The translations under genes were made by a program, and so were the position numbers. Below, in pieces: positions 7,704 to 15,100 of a stretch of DNA of 64,000 nucleotides. This DNA is from Devosia riboflavina. GTDB taxonomy: Bacteria > Pseudomonadota > Alphaproteobacteria > Rhizobiales > Devosiaceae. Numbering within the stretch: the stretch's first letter is position 1; each line of letters opens with the position of its first letter. The notes beneath the pieces are model-generated. The model saw only the letters and a program-made list of their open reading frames with translations. It did no database searches and was not told the DNA's origin. The stretch lies in contig NZ_JQGC01000014.1 in assembly GCF_000743575.1 (NCBI RefSeq), positions 35,105 through 99,104 on the forward strand. Direction: 5' to 3'.

Positions 7704-7953
7704 TTCGGGGCAATATCTGGGGCCAGACTAAGGCGAAGAGGCTGGCATGCATTTTATGCAGACCAGTAATCTCCCTGAAATCTCTGGGAAATCTGAAAAT
7801 TTTACAAAATCTTAGTTTGGCCGATTTTTATGGTTCTATTCACCATGAAACCTTCGGCCGGCTTCGGCGTTGGACCACTACACAAACATGTCAAGAAGGG
7901 TGCTTCTGGCGCGGCTTTGCGCTGCAGCGGGGACGCCCTTCAGGAGAGAACCA

Positions 7954-8334
7954 ATGCTTCGTTACGCACTCGCCCTTCCCATTGCCCTCGCCTTTTTCGC
8001 CCTTCCGGCCGCCGCTCAGAACGTGAACCCGAATGGCGCCTGGGTGGATAATTACGGCACGTCCTTCGAATTCTCGCTCTGCGGCGACGGCACCGACCTT
8101 TGCGGCGTCCTGAAAGATATTCAGGGCAAGTCGCGTACCCCCGACAACCTCGCCTATGTCAACAAGCAGGTCGTCTCGGCCCAGCAGGTCGCCTCCAATG
8201 AATGGAAGGGCACCGTGGTCTATGACGGCGCCAAGGCCGCCGCCACCGTGAAGCAGGTTTCCCCGGATACCATCAAGATCACCGGCTGCCGCGCCGGCAT
8301 CTTCTGCCAGACGCTGACGTTCAACCGAGTCTAA
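7954..8334 (+). CDS. DUF2147 family small exported protein
   Basis: 126 residues. A typical signal peptide (MLRYALALPIALAFFALPAAAQ) is followed by a short beta-rich domain with NPNGAWVDNYG and LCGVLKD, as in DUF2147 proteins. Three cysteines after the signal region could form disulfides. The start at 7954 has CAGGAGAGAA upstream and places the signal peptide at the N-terminus; an in-frame extension to 7870 does not. Function unknown; periplasmic location inferred. The 250 bp upstream hold no other gene that I can see. Confidence 0.85.
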   Translation: MLRYALALPIALAFFALPAAAQNVNPNGAWVDNYGTSFEFSLCGDGTDLCGVLKDIQGKSRTPDNLAYVNKQVVSAQQVASNEWKGTVVYDGAKAAATVKQVSPDTIKITGCRAGIFCQTLTFNRV

Positions 8335-8383
8335 AGGCCTAAGCGCATCGCGCTTTAGCGATCTCGCTCCCCATGGGAGGAGC

Positions 8384-8424
8384 AAAAGGCCGTGCATCGG
8401 AGCCCTCCCGATGCGCGGCCTTTT
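8384..8424. terminator. Bidirectional terminator
   Basis: Long stem AAAAGGCCGTGCATCGG (8384-8400) paired with CCGATGCGCGGCCTTTT (8408-8424) with one mismatch and a short loop. T-runs follow in both directions. It lies between the convergent DUF2147 gene and the sugar isomerase gene. Confidence 0.85.
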
Positions 8425-8440
8425 GTATTTTCGCCTAACC

Positions 8441-9265
8441 TCAGCAGACCGTCGCCACCCGCTCCTTGATCACGGCAAGCACTTTGTCGCCGGGTCGCTT
8501 CCACCAATTGTCCTGGCTGAAAATTTCCACTTCCTGGGGCCCAAAAAAGCCGGCGTCCTCGATCATTTTCCGGATCGCGGGCAGGTCGATGACCCCATCG
8601 CCCATCATGCCGCGATCGAGCAGCATATCCTTGGTCGGCACCAGCCAATCGCAGATATGGTGCGCAAAGATGCGCTTCATCCGCCCGGCCCGGGCAATGG
8701 CCTGCGCCAGGTTCGGGTCCCACCAGACATGATAGACGTCAATGGCGACCCCAACGGTTTCGCCCAGCATTTCGCAGATATCGAGCGCCTGATCCAAGGT
8801 GTTCACGCAGGCCCGGTCAGCCGCATACATCGGATGCAGCGGTTCGATGGCGATTTTCACGCCCGAGGCCTTGGCATGGGGCAGCATGGCGGCGATGCCG
8901 TCGCTCACCATTTTCCGCGCGCCCGGCAGGTCCTTGGACGAGCCCGGCAGGCCGCCGACGACGAGCACCAGGCAATCGGCATTGAGCGCCGCCGCCTCGT
9001 CGATAGCGCGCAGATTGTCGTCGATCTGCTTTTGACGACCCTCGGCCGTTTCCGCCGGAAACATGCCGCCGCGGCAAACGCCCGTTACCTGCAGCTTGTT
9101 TGTTTTGACGATGCGCGCCGCCTCATCAAGGCCGATGGCCGCGACCTGGTCGCGCCAGGGCGAGATAGCCGTAATCCCGGCACGCAGACACCCGTCCACG
9201 GCCTCGGCAAAGCCCCAGACCTGACGCGTCGTCGCAAGATTGAGCGAAATCTTTCTTTCGGTCAT
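8441..9265 (-). CDS. TIM-barrel sugar phosphate isomerase/epimerase
   Basis: 274 residues, the usual length for the xylose-isomerase-like TIM-barrel (AP endonuclease family 2) superfamily. Metal-binding positions are suggested by IAIEPLHPM (Glu), VAIDVYHVWWDP (Asp, His), and FGPQEVEIFS (Glu near the C-terminus). The start overlaps the end of the DUF993 gene (ATGA at 9262-9265), making it the last gene of a three-gene operon with a Gfo/Idh/MocA dehydrogenase. Likely interconverts a keto-sugar or inositol-type intermediate; substrate unknown. Confidence 0.88.
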   Translation of the reverse strand: MTERKISLNLATTRQVWGFAEAVDGCLRAGITAISPWRDQVAAIGLDEAARIVKTNKLQVTGVCRGGMFPAETAEGRQKQIDDNLRAIDEAAALNADCLVLVVGGLPGSSKDLPGARKMVSDGIAAMLPHAKASGVKIAIEPLHPMYAADRACVNTLDQALDICEMLGETVGVAIDVYHVWWDPNLAQAIARAGRMKRIFAHHICDWLVPTKDMLLDRGMMGDGVIDLPAIRKMIEDAGFFGPQEVEIFSQDNWWKRPGDKVLAVIKERVATVC

Positions 9266-10431
9266 GCCGAGACTCCGTTCACCTGCAGAACAGCCTTCAT
9301 CCGTGCCGTCGCCAGCTCCGGATCAGCCAGCACGCGAGCCTTGTCGGCCAAGCGGAAAAGCTCGGCGAGATGCTGGACCGAGCGGGTCGACTGCTGGCCG
9401 CCGATCATCTGGAAGTGATCCTGCAACCCGTTGAGATAGGCGAGGAAAACGACGCCGGTCTTATAGAACCGGGTCGGGGCCGCAAAGATATGGCGGCTCA
9501 GCGGCACAGTGGGTTCCAGGATATCGAAGAACTCATTGCTATTGCCACGCCCAAGCGCGGCCAGGCCCGCCGAGGCGGCCGGCGCAATGGCATCAAAAAT
9601 GCCGAGCAGGGCGTGGGAAAAACCCAGATCGTCGCCGGCGATCAGTTCGGCATAGTTGAAATCGTCGCCCGTGTACATTTTCACGCCTGCCGGCAGGCGG
9701 CGGCGCATGGCGATCTCTTTTTCCGCGGACAGCAGCGAGATTTTGATGCCGTCCACCTTGTCCGCATTGGCGGCGATGACATCGAGGCAAACGTCCATTG
9801 CCGCGTCGTGGTCGATATTGCCCCAATAGCCCTGCAGCGCCGGGTCGAACATTTCCCCGAGCCAATGCATGATCACCGGCTGTTTTACATTGGAGAGCAC
9901 ATGGCCATAGACGCGGGCATAATCGTCCGGCGACTTGGCCGCCGCAGCAAGCGCGCGGCTCGCCATCAGGATGACGCGGCCGCCCTCGGCTTCCACAAAC
10001 CCAACCTGCTCGTCATAAGCGCGCAGAATGTCGTCGATGGTGACATCGGGGCCGGGCGCCAGGTGATCGGTGCCGGCGCCATAGGCGATAAGCGCGTCAT
10101 CGCGCGTCCGCGCTTCCGCCTGGGCGCGACGAATAAGTTCCTTGGCCTCGGTCCAGGTCAGCCCCATGCCGCGCTGGGCGGTATCCATGGCTTCGGCAAC
10201 GCCAAGGCCGAGATCCCACATGCGATGGCGGAATTTGAGCGTCGTGTCCCAATCGATCGCCGGGGTCAGCCAGGGATCGTTTGATGCCAGCGGATCGGCG
10301 ACGACATGGGCGGCCGAATAGGCGATGCGCGGAAAGTCCGTCGCCTTGAATTTGACGAAGGGGATGGGATCGCCGGTCAGCGTATAGGGACTGATGGAGC
10401 GGTCGGGATTGGGCAGGTTGATGGTCGGCAT
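9262..10431 (-). CDS. DUF993 family, dihydrodipicolinate-synthase-like protein
   Basis: 389 residues. Recognised as DUF993 by overall sequence (for example the PYTLTGDPIPFVKFKATDFP start region and MYTGDDFNYAELIAGD), a family related to the DapA/aldolase TIM-barrel lyases. A lysine in VKMYTGDDFNY lies where a Schiff-base residue could be, but this is not proven. The true start is ATG 10431, 6 nt after GGAGG; a TTG at 10443 overlaps that ribosome site. Middle gene of the operon: probably a retro-aldol step in the catabolism of a sugar derivative. Confidence 0.85.
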   Translation of the reverse strand: MPTINLPNPDRSISPYTLTGDPIPFVKFKATDFPRIAYSAAHVVADPLASNDPWLTPAIDWDTTLKFRHRMWDLGLGVAEAMDTAQRGMGLTWTEAKELIRRAQAEARTRDDALIAYGAGTDHLAPGPDVTIDDILRAYDEQVGFVEAEGGRVILMASRALAAAAKSPDDYARVYGHVLSNVKQPVIMHWLGEMFDPALQGYWGNIDHDAAMDVCLDVIAANADKVDGIKISLLSAEKEIAMRRRLPAGVKMYTGDDFNYAELIAGDDLGFSHALLGIFDAIAPAASAGLAALGRGNSNEFFDILEPTVPLSRHIFAAPTRFYKTGVVFLAYLNGLQDHFQMIGGQQSTRSVQHLAELFRLADKARVLADPELATARMKAVLQVNGVSA

Positions 10432-10445
10432 TTTTGCCTCCAAGA

Positions 10446-10582
10446 AGGCCCCCTCACCCGGCGCTTCGCGCCGACCTCTCCCCCAAAGGGAGAGGTGGAA
10501 GAGGGCACGGTGACTCGTCTTGCGTCACCTCTCCCTCTGGGGGAGAGGTCGGCCCCTCTCGGGGCCGGGTGAGGGGGCCTTG
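10446..10582. repeat. Large inverted intergenic repeat (CCCCCTCACCCGG family)
   Basis: The outer arms AGGCCCCCTCACCCGG and CCGGGTGAGGGGGCCTT, and inner arms GACCTCTCCCCCAAAGGGAG and its near reverse complement CTCCCTCTGGGGGAGAGGTC, form a long cruciform-like palindrome. It separates the dehydrogenase gene from the DUF993 gene inside what is otherwise one operon. The sequence type is a common dispersed intergenic repeat in alphaproteobacterial genomes. Confidence 0.8.
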
Positions 10583-10588
10583 CCTATC

Positions 10589-11740
10589 TCAAAACTCCAG
10601 CTTCGGGACGTCGAGCCAGCGGCGCTCGGCCCAGCTCTTCAAACCGAGTTCGGCCAGTTGCACGCCCTTGGCGCCGGCTTCAAGGCCATAGGGCCATGGC
10701 GCATCTTCGGCCACGTGGCGAAGGAACATTTCCCACTGCACCTTGAAACCGTTATCGGCCGGCCAATTGTCCGGAACCTCTTCCCAGTCGTTGAAGAAGT
10801 TCATGGTCTGCGGCTGGTCCGGGTTCCAGACCGGCTTTGGCGTATTGACGCGATGCTGGGTCCAGCATTTGTGCAGCCCCGCCACGGCCGAGCCATGGGT
10901 ACCATCGACGTGGAAAGTCACGAGATCGTCGCGGCGGACGCGGGTCGTCCAGCTCGAATTGATCTGAGCCACCACACCGCCTTCGAGTTCGAAGGTCGCA
11001 TAGGCCGCATCGTCGGTATCGGCCTTGAAGCGCTTGCCGTTTTCGTCGACGCGTTCCGGGATATGCGTCGCGCCGAGGCAGGAGACGGCCTTCACTTCGC
11101 CGAAGAGATTATCGAGCACATAGCGCCAGTGGCAGAGCATATCGAGGATGATGCCGCCGCCATCGTTCTTGCGATAGTTCCAGCTCGGCCGCTGCGCCTT
11201 CTGCCAATCGCCTTCAAAGACCCAATAACCGAATTCGCCGCGCACCGAGAGAATGTCGCCGAAGAAGCCACTATCGCGCAGCATCTTGATCTTCATCAGG
11301 CCGGGCAGGAACAGCTTGTCCTGCACCACGCCATGTTTCAAACCAGAAGCGCGGGCGGTCTTTGCGAGGTTCACGGCAACTTCTAGATCATCCGAAGTCG
11401 GCTTTTCACAATAGACGTGCTTGCCGGCAGCGAGGGCCTTTTCGAGCAGCCCAGCGCGCATCAGCGTCGTGCCGGCATCGAAGAAGATCGTGTCATCGGG
11501 ATTGGCCAAAGCCGCATCGAGGTCCGTGCCCCAGCGCGCAATATTGTGCTTCTTGGCCAAGCGCTCGATCTTGTCGCGGTCGCGGCCGACGATGATCGGG
11601 TCGACGACGAGACGATCGCCATTGGCAAGCGCGATGCCGCCCTGATCCCGGATCGCCAGAATGGACCGCACCAGATGCTGGTTATAGCCCATGCGTCCCG
11701 TGACGCCATGCATGATGATGCCGATACGCTGTTCCGCCAT
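10589..11740 (-). CDS. Gfo/Idh/MocA family oxidoreductase
   Basis: 383 residues. The N-terminal Rossmann region (IGIIMHGVTGRMGYNQHL) is slightly atypical, and the conserved EKP motif appears in KHVYCEKPTSDD. The C-terminal substrate domain follows, with GGIILDMLCHW near the centre. The start ATG 11740 has CCGGAGGAGCAT immediately upstream. First gene of a minus-strand operon with DUF993 and a TIM-barrel isomerase; NAD(P)-dependent oxidation of a sugar or cyclitol is the likely first step. A promoter and a palindrome lie just upstream, consistent with control by the divergent TetR protein. Confidence 0.9.
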   Translation of the reverse strand: MAEQRIGIIMHGVTGRMGYNQHLVRSILAIRDQGGIALANGDRLVVDPIIVGRDRDKIERLAKKHNIARWGTDLDAALANPDDTIFFDAGTTLMRAGLLEKALAAGKHVYCEKPTSDDLEVAVNLAKTARASGLKHGVVQDKLFLPGLMKIKMLRDSGFFGDILSVRGEFGYWVFEGDWQKAQRPSWNYRKNDGGGIILDMLCHWRYVLDNLFGEVKAVSCLGATHIPERVDENGKRFKADTDDAAYATFELEGGVVAQINSSWTTRVRRDDLVTFHVDGTHGSAVAGLHKCWTQHRVNTPKPVWNPDQPQTMNFFNDWEEVPDNWPADNGFKVQWEMFLRHVAEDAPWPYGLEAGAKGVQLAELGLKSWAERRWLDVPKLEF

Positions 11741-11764
11741 ATGCTCCTCCGGCCGCTTTGCGGT

Positions 11765-11780
11765 GTAACTGATTGGTTAC
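11765..11780. promoter_or_regulatory. Operator-like 16-bp palindrome, probable TetR site
   Basis: GTAACTGATTGGTTAC: perfect GTAAC/GTTAC half-sites, with the inner bases differing only by transitions from full symmetry. It covers the predicted transcript start of the dehydrogenase operon, and a divergent TetR gene follows, so TetR repression is the natural reading. Confidence 0.6.
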
Positions 11781-11781
11781 T

Positions 11782-11810
11782 TGCATATCGCCCACTCCCG
11801 GCAGCGTCAA
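11782..11810 (-). promoter_or_regulatory. Putative sigma-70-type promoter of the Gfo/DUF993/isomerase operon
   Basis: On the minus strand TTGACG (11810-11805), 17 nt, TATGCA (11787-11782). The start would fall at about 11775, inside the palindrome 11765-11780. The -10 match is only moderate. Confidence 0.45.
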
Positions 11811-12071
11811 GCCGGATCGTGCCGCAAAAATGCAATGAATGAGACTCTCGGTATAGCACCGTCCGGTTACTTGTACTTGACAGGGGGCGGGGTGCGTCCC
11901 AGACTCCGGTCAATGGCCCAAAGCGGCAGCGGGAGAAGCGGGGAGGGATCGAGCCATGGGGCAAGGCTTTGCCTGCCGGCGCCGCCATGGCGCTGCTTTA
12001 CCGCCTGGAATGCGGCTGCTATTGGCCAACCCGACTTCCCGCGCCCCGTAAAAATCCGGCGGTACCAAGAC

Positions 12072-12764
12072 GTGTCAGACACAAGTTCAAGCGCCGCGGC
12101 CGAGCCGCCCCGCAGCAAGCCGGAGCCGGCCGCCAAGCGCACGCGCAATTCGGCGAAAACCAAGGCTTCAATTCTGTCGGCCGCCCGCGTCGAATTTGCC
12201 GATCGCGGTTTTGAGGGCGCGCGCGTCGACGCCATTGCCGAGCGCGCCGGCGCCAATAAGCGGCTGCTCTACCATTATTTTGGCAACAAGGAAGATCTCT
12301 ACCGGGCCGTGCTGCTCGATGCCTATCAGGAGATCCGCAAGGGCGAACGGGCGCTGTCGCTCGATCAATACGATCCGATCCAGGCCATGGACCGGCTGGT
12401 GCGCTTCACCTTCCGGCATTTTCTCGCCAATCCCTGGTTCCCGCGCCTCCTCGGCACGGAAAACATCGAGAACGCGCGCTTCCTCAAAACCCTGCCCGAC
12501 ATCAAGGCACTGCATTCCCCGCTCGTCGGCCAGATCGCCGAAATCATCGCCAGGGGCAGCGAGGCGAACACCTTTAGGCGCGATGTCGACCCGGTGCAGC
12601 TCTACATTTCCGTCGCCGCGCTCGGGTTCTTCTACGTGTCGAACACTGCGACGCTCTCGGTGATCTTCGAGCGCGATCTCAGTAGCGTCGCCATGGTGCA
12701 GGAGCGCGAGGCCCACGCCGTGCAGATGGTGCTGGATTATCTAAAGACCAAGCCGGGGGCCTAA
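12072..12764 (+). CDS. TetR/AcrR family transcriptional regulator
   Basis: About 230 residues if it starts at GTG 12072 (VSDTSSSAAAEPP). The helix-turn-helix domain is clear: RVEFADRGFEGARVDAIAE followed by ANKRLLYHYFGNKEDLY. The C-terminal ligand/dimer domain resembles the TetR_C_17 type found in catabolic regulators. No ATG precedes the HTH at a sensible distance and the ribosome site is weak, so the exact start is uncertain. Divergent from the dehydrogenase-DUF993-isomerase operon, which it probably represses through the palindrome at 11765-11780. Confidence 0.88.
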   Translation: MSDTSSSAAAEPPRSKPEPAAKRTRNSAKTKASILSAARVEFADRGFEGARVDAIAERAGANKRLLYHYFGNKEDLYRAVLLDAYQEIRKGERALSLDQYDPIQAMDRLVRFTFRHFLANPWFPRLLGTENIENARFLKTLPDIKALHSPLVGQIAEIIARGSEANTFRRDVDPVQLYISVAALGFFYVSNTATLSVIFERDLSSVAMVQEREAHAVQMVLDYLKTKPGA

Positions 12765-12772
12765 CCGCAGCC

Positions 12773-12847
12773 GTCACCCTCGGGCTTGACCCGAGGGCTC
12801 TGCACTTTCCGTCAGTTCAGTCTCCTCGGGTCAAGCCCGAAAATGAC
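12773..12847. repeat. GTCACCCTCGGGCTTGACC palindromic repeat, copy 1
   Basis: Arm GTCACCCTCGGGCTTGACCC is followed by a short centre and the inverted arm CTCGGGTCAAGCCCGAAAATGAC. It lies between the convergent tetR and padR genes, where it could also work as a terminator hairpin. Copies 2 and 3 are at 14996 and 31946. Confidence 0.85.
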
Positions 12848-12864
12848 GGCCGGTGGTGTGGTCG

Positions 12865-13554
12865 CTATAGATCCACGTCATCCTCGCCCAGCGCATCCAC
12901 TTCCGCGGCGGCGCGTCGCAGGATTTCCGCTGCCCGGCGCTGATGCTCTTCCGAGCCATGCCGCGCCTTGCGGATCGCTCCCTTCAGAGCTTTTCGCGCC
13001 TGATCCAGCTCCGGCACCGCATCATGCAGCGGCCGATCCTCACCCCCGCGATGTGGCGGCTCATTGCCGTCTTCCGCACGCCCACCAAAAGGCCAATCGG
13101 CCCGCACAAATTCGCGGAAACGATTGAACTGCTCGCCAGTCCGGGCCAGGAAATCCAGCGTCGAAGCCACGGCCTCGCGGTTTTCATTCAGATGCGCCCG
13201 GCCTTCCTCGGTGATCGTATAGAGCTTCTTGTTGCCCTCGGCCGACGAAGTGACATAGCCCGCTTCCTCGAGATAGGTCAGCGCCGGATAGACGATGCCG
13301 GGGCTCGGCGAATAGACGCCATTGGACCGCTCCTCGATGGCCTTGATCAGATCATAGCCATGCCGGGGCTGCTGCTCGATGAGATAGAGCGCCACAAGGC
13401 GCACATCGCCCGAAGCGAGCATGCGGCCAACGCGAAAATTGCCGCCGATATTGCCGAGGTCTTCCTCGCTGAAATTCTGGAATTTGCCCCAGCCGCGACG
13501 AGCCATCTGCTCAAAACGCCGCCAATTGGGTTCGCCATTGCGCCAGTAAGACAT
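12865..13554 (-). CDS. PadR family transcriptional regulator
   Basis: 229 residues. The winged-helix PadR domain lies at about residues 48-125 (VALYLIEQQPRHGYDLIKAI, then YSPSPGIVYPALTYLEEAGYV). The N-terminal extension is rich in Trp/Arg/Gly, and a charged C-terminal tail is probably helical. The start ATG 13554 has GGAG upstream; longer frames lack support. A 24-bp palindrome 60 bp upstream (13611-13634) is probably its own operator. Divergent from dmeR-dmeF. PadR proteins often repress transporters or redox and metal genes, but the ligand is unknown. Confidence 0.92.
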   Translation of the reverse strand: MSYWRNGEPNWRRFEQMARRGWGKFQNFSEEDLGNIGGNFRVGRMLASGDVRLVALYLIEQQPRHGYDLIKAIEERSNGVYSPSPGIVYPALTYLEEAGYVTSSAEGNKKLYTITEEGRAHLNENREAVASTLDFLARTGEQFNRFREFVRADWPFGGRAEDGNEPPHRGGEDRPLHDAVPELDQARKALKGAIRKARHGSEEHQRRAAEILRRAAAEVDALGEDDVDL

Positions 13555-13610
13555 GATGTGTCTCCGATATGTTTTGTTCCTGAGCAATGAGGTTGGAACG
13601 GCCCAATCCG

Positions 13611-13634
13611 CTTTCAAGATATATCTTATGAAAG
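13611..13634. promoter_or_regulatory. PadR operator-like palindrome
   Basis: CTTTCA-AGATATATCT-TATGAAAG: an almost perfect palindrome with the core AGATATATCT, the kind of A/T-rich dyad bound by PadR-family proteins. It lies in the padR-dmeR intergenic region and likely overlaps the padR promoter, implying autoregulation. Confidence 0.6.
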
Positions 13635-13703
13635 AATCGTAATGTGATCGGCAACGGTCCGAGATTCCGCCCCCGCCCAACCAACCCTTGTGGCCAACAA
13701 AAA

Positions 13704-13722
13704 TATAGGGTACCCCCCTATA
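13704..13722. promoter_or_regulatory. DmeR/RcnR-type operator
   Basis: TATAGGG-TACCC-CCCTATA: a G/C tract flanked by A/T inverted repeats, the architecture known for RcnR/CsoR-family operators. It ends 2 bp before the dmeR start codon, so the repressor would block its own promoter. Confidence 0.65.
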
Positions 13723-13724
13723 CT

Positions 13725-14003
13725 ATGTCACACACCATCGCCCAAAAACCCAAAATCCTCGCCCGCGTCCGACGCCTCAAAGGCCAGTTGGAAGCAGTCG
13801 AACGCGCGCTCGAAGCCGAGGCCGATTGCGCCGATATCCTCAACCTCGTCGCCTCCGTACGCGGGGCCGTAAACGGGCTCACCGTGGAACTGATCGAGGA
13901 TCACATCCGCCACCACGTCGCCGATCCCGATACGGATAGTGATCCGCATCGGGCCGAAGGCGCCGCCGAACTCATCGATGTCATCAGGACCTATCTGAAA
14001 TGA
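13725..14003 (+). CDS. dmeR: Ni/Co-sensing repressor of the RcnR/CsoR family (DmeR)
   Basis: 92 residues, all-helical CsoR/RcnR fold. The metal-ligand fingerprint His3, Cys35, His60, His64 is present, the set known for nickel/cobalt sensing RcnR rather than copper (CsoR) or formaldehyde (FrmR) sensors. There is no Shine-Dalgarno sequence: the operator ends 2 nt before the ATG, so the mRNA is probably leaderless or nearly so. It overlaps dmeF by 4 bp (ATGA at 14000-14003). DmeR-DmeF operons for nickel and cobalt export are known in rhizobia and Agrobacterium. Confidence 0.9.
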   Translation: MSHTIAQKPKILARVRRLKGQLEAVERALEAEADCADILNLVASVRGAVNGLTVELIEDHIRHHVADPDTDSDPHRAEGAAELIDVIRTYLK

Positions 14004-14980
14004 CCGAAGCCTCAGCTCAATTCGCCAGCCCGCACGATCACGTCTTCCTCGGCGCCAATCACGCCCGCAACGAGCGCCGCACCTGGCTGGTCATTGCGCT
14101 GACGGCCTCGATGATGGTGATTGAGATCGTCGCCGGCTCGATCTTTGGCTCCATGGCGCTGGTGGCCGATGGCTGGCACATGTCGACCCATGCCGGCGCC
14201 ATGCTGATCGCGGCCCTCGCCTATCGCTATGCGCGCCGCCACGCCAAGAACCCGCGCTTTACCTTCGGCACAGGCAAGCTGGGCGACCTCGCCGGCTTTG
14301 CCAGCGCCATGATCCTGGTGATGATTGCCCTCCTCATCGCCTGGGAGAGCTTTTTGCGGCTCTCCGCACCGGTCGAGATCAATTTCACCCAGGCTATCGT
14401 CGTCGCCGTGATCGGCCTCTCGGTAAACCTCGTCTCGGCCTTCCTCCTCCATGACGATCACGGCCATCATCATGGTCACCATCACGATCCCCACCATGAT
14501 CACGACCACGGGCATGATCATCACCACGGCGACCACGACCATCACGGCGGCGCCCGCGACAACAATCTGCGCGCAGCCTATTTCCACGTGCTCGCCGATG
14601 CGCTGACCTCGCTCCTCGCCATGGTCGCGCTGGTTCTGGGCAGTCTCTATGGCTGGATCTGGATGGACCCTGCCATGGGCATTGTCGGCGCCCTCGTCAT
14701 CGCCCGCTGGTCCTGGGGCCTCATCCGCGACAGCGGCAGCGTGCTTGTCGACTATTCCCGCGAAGGCGAAGCGATCGGCACGGAAATCCGCGAGGCGGTC
14801 GAAGCATCAGGCGACAAGATCGCCGACCTCCACGTCTGGCACCTCGGCCCCGGCCACTATGGCGCCATAGTATCCATCGCCACCAACGCCCCAAAGCCAC
14901 TTTCGGTCTATCGCGAACGCCTCGCCCACGTGCACGAAATTTCGCACCTGACGCTGGAAGTTCAGGCGGCGGCGACTTAG
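14000..14980 (+). CDS. dmeF: CDF family cation efflux protein DmeF
   Basis: 326 residues. Six predicted membrane segments; the metal-binding motif of segment II is HMSTHAGAM in GWHMSTHAG (with the preceding Asp in VADGWH), and segment V carries HVLADALTS. A very His/Asp-rich cytoplasmic loop at about residues 153-182 (HDDHGHHHGHHHDPHHDHDH and more) would bind metal. The C-terminal domain ends with a metal-binding-like HVWHLGPGHYGAIVSI. It exports divalent cations, most likely Co and Ni given its coupling to dmeR. The start overlaps the dmeR stop. Confidence 0.93.
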   Translation: MTEASAQFASPHDHVFLGANHARNERRTWLVIALTASMMVIEIVAGSIFGSMALVADGWHMSTHAGAMLIAALAYRYARRHAKNPRFTFGTGKLGDLAGFASAMILVMIALLIAWESFLRLSAPVEINFTQAIVVAVIGLSVNLVSAFLLHDDHGHHHGHHHDPHHDHDHGHDHHHGDHDHHGGARDNNLRAAYFHVLADALTSLLAMVALVLGSLYGWIWMDPAMGIVGALVIARWSWGLIRDSGSVLVDYSREGEAIGTEIREAVEASGDKIADLHVWHLGPGHYGAIVSIATNAPKPLSVYRERLAHVHEISHLTLEVQAAAT

Positions 14981-14995
14981 TCGCTCACATAAGCC

Positions 14996-15080
14996 GTCAC
15001 CCTCGGGCTTGACCCGAGGGCCCTGCACTTCGGCCTCGCATCGCAACGTAAAGCGCTCTCGGGTCAAGCCCGAGGGTGAC
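14996..15080. repeat. GTCACCCTCGGGCTTGACC palindromic repeat, copy 2
   Basis: Perfect 26-bp outer arms: GTCACCCTCGGGCTTGACCC... at the left and ...CTCGGGTCAAGCCCGAGGGTGAC at the right, around about 35 nt. It lies between the convergent dmeF and YcaQ-like genes. Confidence 0.9.
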
Positions 15081-15100
15081 GAGCGGCGCTGGGCGAGAAC

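Larger units (their letters stand above)
11741..12071. other. Intergenic control region between the catabolic operon and the tetR gene
   Basis: 331 bp without a supported gene. It holds the promoter and operator-like palindrome of the minus-strand operon (11765-11810), a second half-site GGTTAC at 11865-11870, and a TTGACA at 11877-11882 on the plus strand without a convincing -10. The tetR frame is open through part of it, but the translated sequence does not look like protein. Confidence 0.6.

Noticed and set aside
11781..12071. N-terminal extension of the TetR protein, or a small upstream gene
   Set aside because: The frame is open but the translation is low in hydrophobic patterning and unlike TetR N-termini; no ribosome site is seen.
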